From contig BJOX01000047.1 of NCBI GenBank assembly GCA_009731375.1, forward strand, positions 472,404 through 536,403: a stretch of DNA of 64,000 nt, read 5' to 3'. Shown here one piece after another: positions 18,019 to 25,948 of this stretch. The notes below the pieces were generated by a model. That model searched no databases, was not told the origin of the DNA, and worked only from the letters and a program-made list of their open reading frames with translations. The translations under genes and the position numbers were made by a program. Positions within the stretch are counted from its first letter, which is position 1, and every line of letters starts with the position of its first letter. The stretch comes from Paulinella micropora. Its lineage: Eukaryota > Cercozoa > Imbricatea > Euglyphida.

Positions 18019-18507
18019 ATGGTATCGCTACTGACACTACTCCTGCTGCTACTAGCGTACTACTGCTGCTTCTACTTATACTGCTGCTACTTGCGAAGCG
18101 TCCCGAAGACCGACCTCAACAAGAAGATATCACCAGACATCTTGTGGCTAGACGATGTCCTCATCAAAGAGAGAAATCCTGAGTGCGCTCTTCAGCAGGG
18201 TGGAGGAGCTGCTGATCGACGAGAAAGTGATGGACCGGACGGAGCTTGCGGAAGTGAAGAGGGAGATGGGCATCTCGCTCGAGCGGCTAGTTGTGATGGT
18301 CGAGAGGTTCCTGCTCGCCCCGTGGCGGGACGGCAAGTTAGGAGAATATCTTTCTTCGGAAGCAAGCAACTGTACGGCGCTAGCCCGAGGGCTCAAAACC
18401 CAGAACCCGCGCCTCCTGCAGCTCAAGGAGAGGCTGCTGAAGAGGGGGTTAGAAAGAGACACAGCCTTTCTGGAGAAACTGCTATTTTTACTGGACAGAG
18501 TATGTAA
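18019..18507 (+). CDS. Possible small membrane protein overlapping the next gene
   Basis: The ATG at 18019 opens a frame with a strong N-terminal membrane helix (SLLTLLLLLLAYYCCFYLY) and a polar segment to about 18180. Beyond that it overlaps the better-supported frame 18155-18523 and turns low-complexity. Either the gene really overlaps its neighbour by 350 bp, or a base error hides an earlier stop. I trust only the first ~50 residues. Confidence 0.4.
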   Translation: MVSLLTLLLLLLAYYCCFYLYCCYLRSVPKTDLNKKISPDILWLDDVLIKERNPECALQQGGGAADRRESDGPDGACGSEEGDGHLARAASCDGREVPARPVAGRQVRRISFFGSKQLYGASPRAQNPEPAPPAAQGEAAEEGVRKRHSLSGETAIFTGQSM

Positions 18508-18523
18508 AGTAGTCTCCTTCTAA
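18155..18523 (+). CDS. Small helical protein, hypothetical
   Basis: 122 residues, almost all predicted helix, with regular Leu/Val/Glu/Arg spacing (for example LSALFSRVEELLIDEK, SLERLVVMVERFLL, LQLKERLLKRGLERD). This is likely a helical-bundle or coiled-coil protein. It has no recognised domain. It is followed by an AT-rich spacer and the 10-N gap at 18587-18596. Confidence 0.55.
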   Translation: MSSSKREILSALFSRVEELLIDEKVMDRTELAEVKREMGISLERLVVMVERFLLAPWRDGKLGEYLSSEASNCTALARGLKTQNPRLLQLKERLLKRGLERDTAFLEKLLFLLDRVCKVVSF

Positions 18524-18596
18524 AGAAAGAAATTCATTAAACACAAAATTTTTTTTTTCTTGTGTCGCGCAAACCANNNNNNNNNNCTTAAGAGAG

Positions 18597-19130
18597 ATGG
18601 GCAAGATACAAGAGCGCCAACACCGGGTAGCTATCCGCCGGCGTGCACGAAAGAACGAGCGCCGTGAAAGTAGAGCAGAAAACCGTGGTCGCCGCCGGGA
18701 CGAAAGAATGTTCATCCGTGACGTAAGGCGCTCTGGTGTTAAAGCGGCTGTCGCCAGCAGGCGCCCTGCTAGCTTCTATAGCGCCAGAGACTACCGCTAC
18801 GCAGCAGACCTAAGAATGTCAACGCGCCAGGGTGACTACCGCTACTCACCATACGGCTACGGAGGCTCCTATAATACGCCGCCAATAGCTCCTCACCCTC
18901 CCGTGCCGATGGGCCCCGAGCAGCAGGAGAAGCCTCCTATGGAGCAGGGAGTCGACCCTAGCGAAGACATGCGGAACGAACCTCTGCCTGCAGGCAACGG
19001 CTCAAGCACCGCCGCACAGGGAGAAGAGGGCGCTTTCCAGCCGGAGAGCGAGCAGCAGACCGAGGACAAGACTAAATGGCTGCTGATTGCGGGAGGCGTG
19101 GCTGCCGTCGCGCTCGTCGCTAGCCAGTGA
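18597..19130 (+). CDS. Tail-anchored basic virion protein
   Basis: 177 residues. Residues 1-45 are extremely Arg-rich (RRRARKNERRESR). The middle is Tyr/Gly/Pro-rich and then acidic. The last ~18 residues are one hydrophobic span (WLLIAGGVAAVALVAS) after a Lys-rich boundary, i.e. a C-terminal tail anchor. The next gene has the same plan, so the two may be paralogues. They could link DNA to an internal membrane; this is inference from architecture. Confidence 0.6.
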   Translation: MGKIQERQHRVAIRRRARKNERRESRAENRGRRRDERMFIRDVRRSGVKAAVASRRPASFYSARDYRYAADLRMSTRQGDYRYSPYGYGGSYNTPPIAPHPPVPMGPEQQEKPPMEQGVDPSEDMRNEPLPAGNGSSTAAQGEEGAFQPESEQQTEDKTKWLLIAGGVAAVALVASQ

Positions 19131-19178
19131 TTAATTTTTTCTAAAAATTGTGAAACGCCTTCTTTAAAAAACGACGCG

Positions 19179-19421
19179 ATGGGCAAGTGGGGACAAAGGC
19201 GACGCGAGGAGAGACACAGGCACAGAGAAGCCATGCGAACGGCAAGACAAGACGGCCTGACCGACCGGGCCAGGGAGAGGCAGGAAGGCAAGACCGACCG
19301 GACCGATATACGGCAGAAACAAAAAACGGAGCGGAACGAGCAGAACCAGGAGACCAGGTGGGTGTGGCCAGTCGCCATCGCGGGTGCGGCCGTGGCTGGC
19401 ATCATGATCATGAAGGCGTAG
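19179..19421 (+). CDS. Second tail-anchored basic small protein
   Basis: 80 residues from the ATG at 19179. An Arg/Gln/Glu-rich first 55 residues (RRREERHRHREAMR) is followed by a C-terminal hydrophobic anchor (VWPVAIAGAAVAGIMIM). It starts MGK like its upstream neighbour and has the same basic-head, membrane-tail layout. It lies 56 bp upstream of the major capsid gene and is probably a virion membrane component. Confidence 0.6.
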   Translation: MGKWGQRRREERHRHREAMRTARQDGLTDRARERQEGKTDRTDIRQKQKTERNEQNQETRWVWPVAIAGAAVAGIMIMKA

Positions 19422-19477
19422 AGAGAGCAAAAAAAATTCTGAATATTCTATTTCTGAGGAGAGAGAAACACACACGA

Positions 19478-21328
19478 ATGCCTTCCAAGCGACATCACGG
19501 AACGCGACTAGGCGATATCTTTCGCTTCAAGAACAAAAAGGTGCGTACCGGCGTTCCTTACGGCTCTACTGGTAAGGAGATCGTCACTGACCAAGAGCAC
19601 ACCCATGCGATCGATACTCGCCCGGCCTTTACACAGGTCATCGCGACGCCTGCCCCGTCCAAGACCGTGCTGCAGGGCACGAGCTACTTCAACTTCATCC
19701 TTGAGAACACCAGTGCCGGTGCGATGGACGACATGATGATCCGCTTCAAGATCAAGTTCGGGGCAGGCTATGACCACCGCGTCATGCCTACGACGCAGTG
19801 GTTCGAGCGTATCGAGTGGTACGACCGCCTGACTGGTACTGAGCTCGCCCGAGTGTATGGCGACACGATGCACCTGAGCTTGATGTCCTTGTCCGAAGAG
19901 GAACTGTTCATCCTGCGTGACATGGTGAACGTCGATCCCAAGACTGGCAGACACAGTCACCGCACCTGGCAGACCGACGACGAAGAGTACTTCTTCCTGC
20001 CGCTGCTGCACCAGTGGATCAGCAAGATGAACTTGGACCTCAGCGCCCTCCGCGGCGACCTCGAGCTCAGGTTCTACCCTCGCGGGAACATCCACGTGTA
20101 CAACCCCCAGAACGCCAGGATGAAGCTTAGACTGAATAATTCGGCGCTGGTCACCGCGCCTGTCGTTACGCTCGAAGAGATGCGGCTCATGCAGAACGTC
20201 ACGCTGTTGTCTAACGGGCTGAAGCTGGGCCACCACTACCCCCCTGGCTTCGTGCCCGAGCAGCGGTTTATCGACTGGGTGCAGTACGTAGATTACGGCA
20301 GGACGCTCGACGCCGGCAAGGAGTTCAGGGTCCAGCTCGACCAGTTCTCCCACAAGTCGGGCGCGCTCTTCGTGATGCTCAGACGCAGCGGCCTGCAGAA
20401 CGTCACCGGTGCCAGGGACACCGCCGAGACGATCTACCCGCTGGAAGGCAGCCAGCTATTCATATGCGAGGCGCTGGGGGACAAGGCGACGATCGACTAC
20501 GAGGACATCCAAGGCCGCTCGCTGATGGGCGAAGGCACTCCCATCGACGAGAAGTACCTGCGCAAGAATACGCTGCCAGAGATCTTCAATCAGCCGAGCA
20601 GGAAGAACACGAACACCTATATTATCCCGTTCTCGAACGACTTGAAGAACATGATCCACGGGGACATGGACGGCTACCGCGTGCTGCGAGGCGACCGAGA
20701 ATCTATTAAAATCGTGACGGACGCCGCACCAAGGCCCACGTACGACGCGTTCGCTTTCACTCAGCCCACTACGGACACGAAGACTGTGTTTTCGTTCATG
20801 TACAAGAAGAAACCGATTGCACAGTTCGAAGTGCAAGTAGATCAGAAGGCGGGCGTCATCACAGCAAGAGATCCGGTAGACAACGAAACTACCGTTACTT
20901 TGGATAACCATAAGTACCCTAAGTACACTATTGGCACGGATCGCGGCCTCAAGCACGCGGCCGCGATCATTAACCAGCACAAGGCATTGCAGGACGACGG
21001 TGTGCAGATCGCTCTGTACTACGCGCAGGGCGCCACTGTCAATGACACGAAAACCTGGGTGCTGAGCACACCTACCGTCAATGGTAGCTACCTACTGGTA
21101 GTTGAGTACCAGACCCTCGACGGCCAGCCGCTTGTCGTGGAGAAGGGAGAGATCGGCACGTCTAGAAGCATGGAAGTGTTCCTAGACACTGCCGTCACCG
21201 ACATCTACAGTAGCTCCCAGATCGGCCGTCGTGGCTTCAACCCTGGCCTCTACGATATTTACGTCTACAGTGCCTATTTCCGCTACTTGCACTTGGTGGA
21301 TGGCCGGCTCGAGGCCGCCGCGGCCTAA
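19478..21328 (+). CDS. MCP: Double jelly-roll major capsid protein
   Basis: 616 residues from the ATG at 19478 (an upstream in-frame GTG would run into the preceding gene and is rejected). The sequence has the beta-rich pattern of the polinton-like virus/virophage/adintovirus capsid family. It contains an N-terminal basic arm, WFERIEWYDRLTG-type strand pairs, LPLLHQWISKMNLDLSALRG (the LP..LP/H and L..L..L segment before the first roll closes), and FRVQLDQFSHKSGALFVMLR in the second roll. The C-terminus (YVYSAYFRYLHLVDGRLE) is typical. Trimers would form the icosahedral shell, with the penton protein encoded 1 kb downstream. Confidence 0.85.
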   Translation: MPSKRHHGTRLGDIFRFKNKKVRTGVPYGSTGKEIVTDQEHTHAIDTRPAFTQVIATPAPSKTVLQGTSYFNFILENTSAGAMDDMMIRFKIKFGAGYDHRVMPTTQWFERIEWYDRLTGTELARVYGDTMHLSLMSLSEEELFILRDMVNVDPKTGRHSHRTWQTDDEEYFFLPLLHQWISKMNLDLSALRGDLELRFYPRGNIHVYNPQNARMKLRLNNSALVTAPVVTLEEMRLMQNVTLLSNGLKLGHHYPPGFVPEQRFIDWVQYVDYGRTLDAGKEFRVQLDQFSHKSGALFVMLRRSGLQNVTGARDTAETIYPLEGSQLFICEALGDKATIDYEDIQGRSLMGEGTPIDEKYLRKNTLPEIFNQPSRKNTNTYIIPFSNDLKNMIHGDMDGYRVLRGDRESIKIVTDAAPRPTYDAFAFTQPTTDTKTVFSFMYKKKPIAQFEVQVDQKAGVITARDPVDNETTVTLDNHKYPKYTIGTDRGLKHAAAIINQHKALQDDGVQIALYYAQGATVNDTKTWVLSTPTVNGSYLLVVEYQTLDGQPLVVEKGEIGTSRSMEVFLDTAVTDIYSSSQIGRRGFNPGLYDIYVYSAYFRYLHLVDGRLEAAAA

Positions 21329-21340
21329 AGTTTTAAAACT
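21329..21340. promoter_or_regulatory. AGTTTTAAAACT palindrome after the capsid gene
   Basis: A perfect 12-bp palindrome directly after the capsid stop codon and 57 bp upstream of the HMG-like gene. It is the clearest example of the recurring TTTTAAAA element and could be part of the promoter of the next gene. Confidence 0.45.
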
Positions 21341-21396
21341 CAGAGGAAAAAATTGAATCTTCTAATCAGTAAAGACACACAAAAGGATTTCTTTTA

Positions 21397-21732
21397 ATGT
21401 CGGTAAGCAACTACTGTGGACAATGCGGACAGGCCAACGGCGGCATGTGCGAAACAACCAGGAAGCAAGTCACTGAGAAGAAGAAGAAGGCCCCTTCTAC
21501 CTACAACAAGTTCTTTTCCGAGAAGATGCAGCTTCCCGAGATCAAATCGCTTCCTCACAAGGAACGGATGGCCAAGATCGGCGAGATGTGGAAGGCCGAG
21601 AAAGGATCCGCACCTGCTTCTGCGGCACCACCGGCTGCGCCTGCTGCGACTGCGACGGCTGCTGCTCCTCNNNNNNNNNNGCCTGCTGCTGCTGCTCCTC
21701 CAACGCCAGCGCCTGTGGTGAACAGAGTCTAG
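21397..21732 (+). CDS. HMG-box/YABBY-like DNA-binding protein
   Basis: About 110 residues with a 10-N join (21671-21680) inside an Ala-rich tail. A Cys pair (CGQCG) near the start is followed by the HMG/YABBY-like core KKKAPSTYNKFFSEKM ... KERMAKIGEMWKAEK (~28-70), the usual single-helix signature S-x-YN-x-F ... IxxxW. The Ala/Pro tail is low complexity, and its exact length is uncertain because of the gap. HMG proteins bend and package DNA; in virions they may act as chromatin-like proteins. Confidence 0.62.
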   Translation: MSVSNYCGQCGQANGGMCETTRKQVTEKKKKAPSTYNKFFSEKMQLPEIKSLPHKERMAKIGEMWKAEKGSAPASAAPPAAPAATATAAAPXXXXPAAAAPPTPAPVVNRV

Positions 21733-22249
21733 ACATTGCCATGCAGAAGGCGTCGGATAAGTGGTCGTTCTCCTTGATTTTTTCATTAAACTCTCCATCA
21801 GCCGCTAGGTACTTGCTGATAAGGCCGGCCGCTAGTCTTTTAGAGAGTTCCTTGTACTTCTTTCTGGTAGGCTTGAGGCCGAAATGGCTGAACTTGTCGT
21901 AGGAATCCTGAAAGATTAGTTGCTTGCAGCCCATAGCTAGCAGGACAGAGCCGGCCGCGAACTGGACTAGCATGTTGTCCGGTATGCCGTAACGCTGCCC
22001 AAAATTCTGGTTCTCTACGATGCCTACCCCTGCGTCGCGGATCGGCGGCACGAAGATGAGGTGCTGGTACAGGGACACGACCTTGCAGGCGTCCGAGTCC
22101 TTCTTTCTCGCGATGTTGAGGACTTCTGCGTACAGGACAGTGAACTTCTTGTCGTCTTCGCCGCCGCGTTCGACGATGACGACACCCAAGTTCACGAGGC
22201 CAGGGTCGATAGCAATGACCTTCATTGGTCTTTTTCTTATTAATGACAT
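21542..22249 (-). CDS. RuvC-like Holliday junction resolvase (poxvirus A22 type)
   Basis: Start ATG at 22247-22249. RNase-H-fold signature: VIAIDPGLVNLG (first catalytic Asp), IVENQNFGQRYG (Glu), then a C-terminal HLSDAF with Asp residues. This is the resolvase type shared by poxviruses, giant viruses and some phages; it cuts four-way junctions in replicating DNA. The C-terminus runs into the gap at 21671-21680 and antisense to the HMG-like gene, so the stop is uncertain; the real protein probably ends soon after the Gln-run near 21690. Divergent from the penton gene. Confidence 0.75.
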   Translation of the reverse strand: MSLIRKRPMKVIAIDPGLVNLGVVIVERGGEDDKKFTVLYAEVLNIARKKDSDACKVVSLYQHLIFVPPIRDAGVGIVENQNFGQRYGIPDNMLVQFAAGSVLLAMGCKQLIFQDSYDKFSHFGLKPTRKKYKELSKRLAAGLISKYLAADGEFNEKIKENDHLSDAFCMAMSRLCSPQALALEEQQQQXXXXEEQQPSQSQQAQPVVPQKQVRILSRPSTSRRSWPSVPCEEAI

Positions 22250-22284
22250 ACCAAGGTTTTTTTTAAATTTTCGATTGCCCTAAA

Positions 22285-22295
22285 CTTTTAAAACT
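22285..22295. promoter_or_regulatory. CTTTTAAAACT element upstream of the penton gene
   Basis: CTTTTAAAACT lies 5 bp before the ATG of the penton protein and in the 50-bp spacer between divergent genes. It is another member of the recurring palindromic element family. Confidence 0.4.
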
Positions 22296-22299
22296 AGAA

Positions 22300-23094
22300 A
22301 TGTCCGGCTCTAACCTAAGGAACATTAGCGAAATGAACGTCCTTGTCCGTTCGAAGGACAGGGACAGGGTACACGGAGCGGGGAACCCGGCCGATTTCAG
22401 GCTGAATTTCCCGGAAGCTCTGCACGGCACCTACCGGCTGGTGTGGGCCTCGATCCCAAACACTATCTATAACGTGAACAGTGGTAACAACAAGCTCTTT
22501 TTAAGGGACGTGAACGGCTTCTACTCGACTGTGGCTGTGGAACCTAAGAACTATACTGGCCCAACGCTGGCGACCGCCTTGACTGCGCTGCTGACGGGCA
22601 TCGGTGTCACGGTCGAGTATGACACGGCCGTGATGAAGCTCAAGTTTAAGCTAGCGAACGTCAATACTCACTTTGAGTTCCTCACCAGCGCGTCGGGGTC
22701 GATCCATTCAGTCCTTGGCTTCGACACGGGTCCGGCACTGATCGAGCTCGTCCAGATAGTATTCAAGGGTGCGGGGCCTACTGACTTGGGCACGTACGCG
22801 CCGAACGTCATTGCGCTGGGCGGCATCAACAGTATCGGTATACGTATCAAGGAAGGGAGCGGCGTGAACTGGTCTACCTCGGCTAGCGGCAGGAGCACGG
22901 GGACTGCGCTGTTGATCCCTTTCCTGAGCACCGCAGGCGAGTTCCAGTCCTCTGCTCAGGACCTGCACAAGCAGGCGGTGAGGTTCGGGGAGAGGACACG
23001 TTGCATGTCGGTCCAGCTTGTTGATCCAGACACGATGGATGTAGTCGACGTTAACGGCGCGAACTGGGAGATGCTGCTGTCGAAGGCGGCCTAG
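22300..23094 (+). CDS. Minor capsid (penton) protein, single jelly roll
   Basis: 264 residues. The pattern matches the polinton-like virus and virophage penton family: an N-terminal SKDRDRVHGAGNPADFRLNF, then RLVWASIPNTIYNVNSGNN (the typical I-P-x-T-x-Y-x-V-x-x-x-N), a helix-rich half (FYSTVAVEPKNYTGPTLATA), HSVLGFDTG, and a C-terminal strand pair ending in VDVNGANWEMLL. It would form the pentameric vertices. Its place 1 kb from the major capsid gene supports the call. Confidence 0.78.
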   Translation: MSGSNLRNISEMNVLVRSKDRDRVHGAGNPADFRLNFPEALHGTYRLVWASIPNTIYNVNSGNNKLFLRDVNGFYSTVAVEPKNYTGPTLATALTALLTGIGVTVEYDTAVMKLKFKLANVNTHFEFLTSASGSIHSVLGFDTGPALIELVQIVFKGAGPTDLGTYAPNVIALGGINSIGIRIKEGSGVNWSTSASGRSTGTALLIPFLSTAGEFQSSAQDLHKQAVRFGERTRCMSVQLVDPDTMDVVDVNGANWEMLLSKAA

Positions 23095-23242
23095 GCTTTC
23101 GCGGCCGTCCTTCTGCGCCAAGTGGGAGGGTGCCGCTTGATCTGTGCACGAAGCAGTCTTATCTTGCGCTTGTGGCGCGCGCATGAGTGACACATTTCTT
23201 TTTTTTTGTTCTATCAAGAAAATTCAGAAAAAAAACTTATCC

Positions 23243-23966
23243 ATGGAACACTTCTGTGACAGTTCATCCGACGACACGAAGAGAGAGGAAGAGCAGTGGA
23301 CCGACAGGCACGACAGGTTCTTCGAGAAGCTGCTGGCCGAATGTGTGTTGCACGTAAGGCTCAACTGTGACGCCGGCTACCTCTTCCAGACGCTTTTCTT
23401 NNNNNNNNNNCAACTGTGACGCCTGCTACCTCTTCCAGACGCTTTTCTTAGTCTGGGGCTTCTTGGCCACGACGGTGCCAGGAGTCCTGGCGATCCTGGT
23501 AGGCCACTTCGACGACGACATGTGGCTGGCGATCGGCTCGCTCATTGTCTCGTGCGTACTGAACGCAGTCTTGGGCTTCTTCAATTTTGGCCAGAGGGCA
23601 GAGAAGCACTTCTCGACTCAGCTGATGTACGAAGCACTGGAGAAGGAGATAAACATCGAGATGGTCAAGAAGAGGAGGTTCAGGCTGGCGGTAGACGTGC
23701 TCATGGTGAAGGTCATGATGCGGATCAGCTTGATCAGGCAGACTGAATCGGTGATCCCGGTCCCTGTGCTGAGGAGAAATAACATTGCCTCGAGGAGGCA
23801 GCTGGTAGAATCTCGCGCTGTCTGTACACCAGCTGTGCACACAAGACGCCTGGTCACGGTCCACACCAGCAAGCAGAAGGCATCGTCAGAGAACCGTGCA
23901 GAAGGTGTCCTTGCAGCAGCAGCAGACCGCGTAGCAGGTCTCTCGCTTGACCAAGGTCCAGACTAA
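23243..23966 (+). CDS. Two-TM membrane protein, SLATT-like
   Basis: The gene is cut by a 10-N join at 23401-23410 with about 39 bp written twice; collapsed, it encodes roughly 225 residues. Residues ~55-75 and ~80-105 form two membrane helices separated by an acidic turn (HFDDDMW). They are followed by FGQRAEKHFSTQLMYEALEKEI, the H-x3-Q/S-x3-Y-x2-L helix typical of SLATT domains (2-TM predicted pore-forming effectors). SLATT proteins act in defence or cell killing in bacteria, and their role in eukaryotic viruses is unclear. The C-terminal ~80 residues are polar. The assignment is by pattern only. Confidence 0.5.
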
Positions 23967-24206
23967 GTCAATGACGGGCGGAATGAGCTGGTCGATGTCG
24001 TCGTCAGGACAGAGCTCGACAAGCGCATCGGTTAATATCTGCTTCTTCTCTAGTCCGGTATGGTGTGGGTTCAGAGCTAGGAACTTGACACCGATAAGTA
24101 CGAGCGACGGGATGTCTTTCCACTCGAAGACGTCCCCCTTCGCTCGCTTAAGCTCGGCAAGGAGCTGGCCAACGGTTTCTTCTCGTCTAGCGGCTTGTTT
24201 GAACAT
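23886..24206 (-). CDS. Conserved-looking small helical protein
   Basis: 106 residues from the ATG at 24204-24206. The central part (TGLEKKQILTDALVELC ... LIPPVIDLVWTLVK) has the pattern of a small family I have seen in large DNA viruses of protists: G-x-E-K-K then a helix, then a long helix starting with P and ID. The tail is Cys-rich (CYAVCCCCKDTFC). It overlaps the end of the SLATT-like gene by 81 bp, tail to tail. The function is unknown. Confidence 0.55.
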   Translation of the reverse strand: MFKQAARREETVGQLLAELKRAKGDVFEWKDIPSLVLIGVKFLALNPHHTGLEKKQILTDALVELCPDDDIDQLIPPVIDLVWTLVKRETCYAVCCCCKDTFCTVL

Positions 24207-24253
24207 TAATTATTAAAAAGTAACACTAGAGAAAGAAAAAAAGTTTTTTTTAA

Positions 24254-25264
24254 TTAATTGAGCGGAGGGAACATCTTGTCAATAGTGACGAGGCGAGGGG
24301 AAGAGCAGGTATTAAGAGCGTCTCGGCAGGCCTGCTCCAGCAGGGATCTGTCCTCTTCGTAGTAGACGTTGACGTCCCGGTTGGCTCCGGCCACGAAGCG
24401 GGTCACTTTATGTGGGCTGCGTGAGTTGTTTGTGCGGTACCGTTCCGCAGCAAATTTGCCCGCCTTGAGGAGCAGCGAAGTCAGCTGGTCTCCTTGCGGC
24501 TTGGGATGAGGTGCGATGGCGAGCATCACGTTGGTAAGCGGGAGCTCGACCTTGGGCTGCCGCAGCAGTAGCGACGACATCGAGCCTTGCTGCGTTGTAC
24601 GAAGTGCATGGAGAGCGCAGTTCTTGACTTCGTCGGTAATGAAGGCGTTGTCGCGGTCGTTGACGTCTGCCTCTCGCTGCAGGAGCGCTTGCTTGTATAA
24701 GTCGATCGGAAACAGTGCAGTCTCGAAGACGACCTTGGCATGATCCTGGTACACTTTCGCCAGCTCGATTTCTTCCAGCATTTGTTCTTTCTTCTCCTCC
24801 AGCTCCAAGCGTCGTTTCTTGGCGGGCGGTGGTAGTAATTCATGTCTCGTCTCTTCGGAGAGCTGTTCGCGTCGGATAGGCATCGCCTGCTCCAGTTGCT
24901 CGTCGCCGACACAGGCACGCGCAGCCAGATCCGCCTGTTCATTCCTGAGCTGCTGGGCAAGGTCTCCAGGAAGCCTGGAGAGGATGACGAGCAGGTGCTG
25001 AAACGAGCAGCAGTCGACTGCTCTGCCAAGCTTCCCGTCATGGCGAGGGAACTGTAACTTCGTGATCACGACGTCCCTTGGCTTGGCCCGTAGATAATAT
25101 ATCCGTGCTTCCTTCTTGCCACATTGTCGGAAGGAGGCAATACAGTCGGTAATACAGAGTAGTCCTTCGCGATGTCTCACGTGATCGAAATCCCTCTCTT
25201 GTAGACCCATCAACAGAGGGTTCGAGTAGATCGCGAGGTTGTTCACAGGCGCCTGTACTTCCAT
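24254..25264 (-). CDS. Hypothetical protein with BRO/antirepressor-like N-terminal half
   Basis: 336 residues from the ATG at 25262-25264 (an upstream TTG is not used). Residues ~60-130 contain RAVDCCSFQHLLVILSRLPG, then LRNEQADLAARACVGDEQL. This fits the L-P-G ... R ... GD-x-x-L pattern found in hypothetical viral proteins, often fused to coiled coils. A long charged helix (~135-180) follows, then a mixed domain. It is divergent from the exonuclease gene, with the 77-bp repeat array in between. Regulatory or DNA-binding function is a guess. Confidence 0.52.
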   Translation of the reverse strand: MEVQAPVNNLAIYSNPLLMGLQERDFDHVRHREGLLCITDCIASFRQCGKKEARIYYLRAKPRDVVITKLQFPRHDGKLGRAVDCCSFQHLLVILSRLPGDLAQQLRNEQADLAARACVGDEQLEQAMPIRREQLSEETRHELLPPPAKKRRLELEEKKEQMLEEIELAKVYQDHAKVVFETALFPIDLYKQALLQREADVNDRDNAFITDEVKNCALHALRTTQQGSMSSLLLRQPKVELPLTNVMLAIAPHPKPQGDQLTSLLLKAGKFAAERYRTNNSRSPHKVTRFVAGANRDVNVYYEEDRSLLEQACRDALNTCSSPRLVTIDKMFPPLN

Positions 25265-25288
25265 TTGGTTTGTGGGGACCAACTGACT

Positions 25289-25927
25289 GTCTTTTAAACC
25301 TTCGTGAAAAGAAGGCCAAAGAAATGCGGGGCCGGACGGACCAGCTTAGTGAGGTTTCAAGGAAAGTTTTAAAACTTCGTGAAAAGAAGGCCGGACGGAC
25401 CAGCATGAGGCGACATTCTTGTAGCTTGGTGAGATTTCACGGAAACCCTTAAAAGGGGAAAAGAAGGCCGGACGGACCAGCATGAGGCAACATTCCTGTA
25501 GCTTGGTAAGGTTTCACGGAAACCCTTAAAAGGGGAAAAGAAGGCCGGACGGACCAGCATGAGGCAACATTCTTGTAGCTTGGTGAGGTTTCACGGAAAC
25601 CCTTAAAAGGGGAAAAGAAGGCCGGACGGACCAGCATGAGGCAACATTCTTGTAGCTTGGTGAGGTTTCACGGAAACCCTTAAAAGGGGAAAAGAAGGCC
25701 GGACGGACCAGCATGAGGCAACATTCTTGTAGCTTGGTGAGGTTTCACGGAAACCCTTAAAAGGGGAAAAGAAGGCCGGACGGACCAGCATGAGGCAACA
25801 TTCTTGTAGCTTGGTGAGGTTTCACGGAAACCCTTAAAAGGGGAAAAGAAGGCCGGACGGACCAGCATGAGGCAACATTCTTGTAGCTTGGTGAGGTTTC
25901 ACGGAAAGTTTTAAAAAGGGAAAAAGA
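25289..25927. repeat. 77-bp tandem repeat array in a divergent intergenic region
   Basis: Seven units with exact period 77, anchored at GGCCGGACGGACCAGCATGAGG at 25389, 25466, 25543, 25620, 25697, 25774 and 25851, plus a shorter degenerate unit near 25340. Each unit has a palindromic CCCTTAAAAGGG core. At both edges of the array the core becomes AGTTTTAAAAC (25365 and about 25905). The array fills the 685 bp between the genes at 24254-25264 (minus) and 25949 (plus). It could be a replication origin, a binding array for a viral DNA-binding protein, or a multi-copy promoter. Confidence 0.92.
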
Positions 25928-25948
25928 AGGCCACACACACACTTATCG

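Noticed and set aside
19187-19477. N-terminal extension of the major capsid frame from a GTG at 19187
   Set aside because: It is non-AUG, overlaps the tail-anchored gene 19179-19421 in another frame and has none of the capsid family's usual start; the ATG at 19478 fits the family.
25389-25927. Possible CRISPR array
   Set aside because: The 77-bp units are identical throughout, with no variable spacers; a plain tandem repeat.
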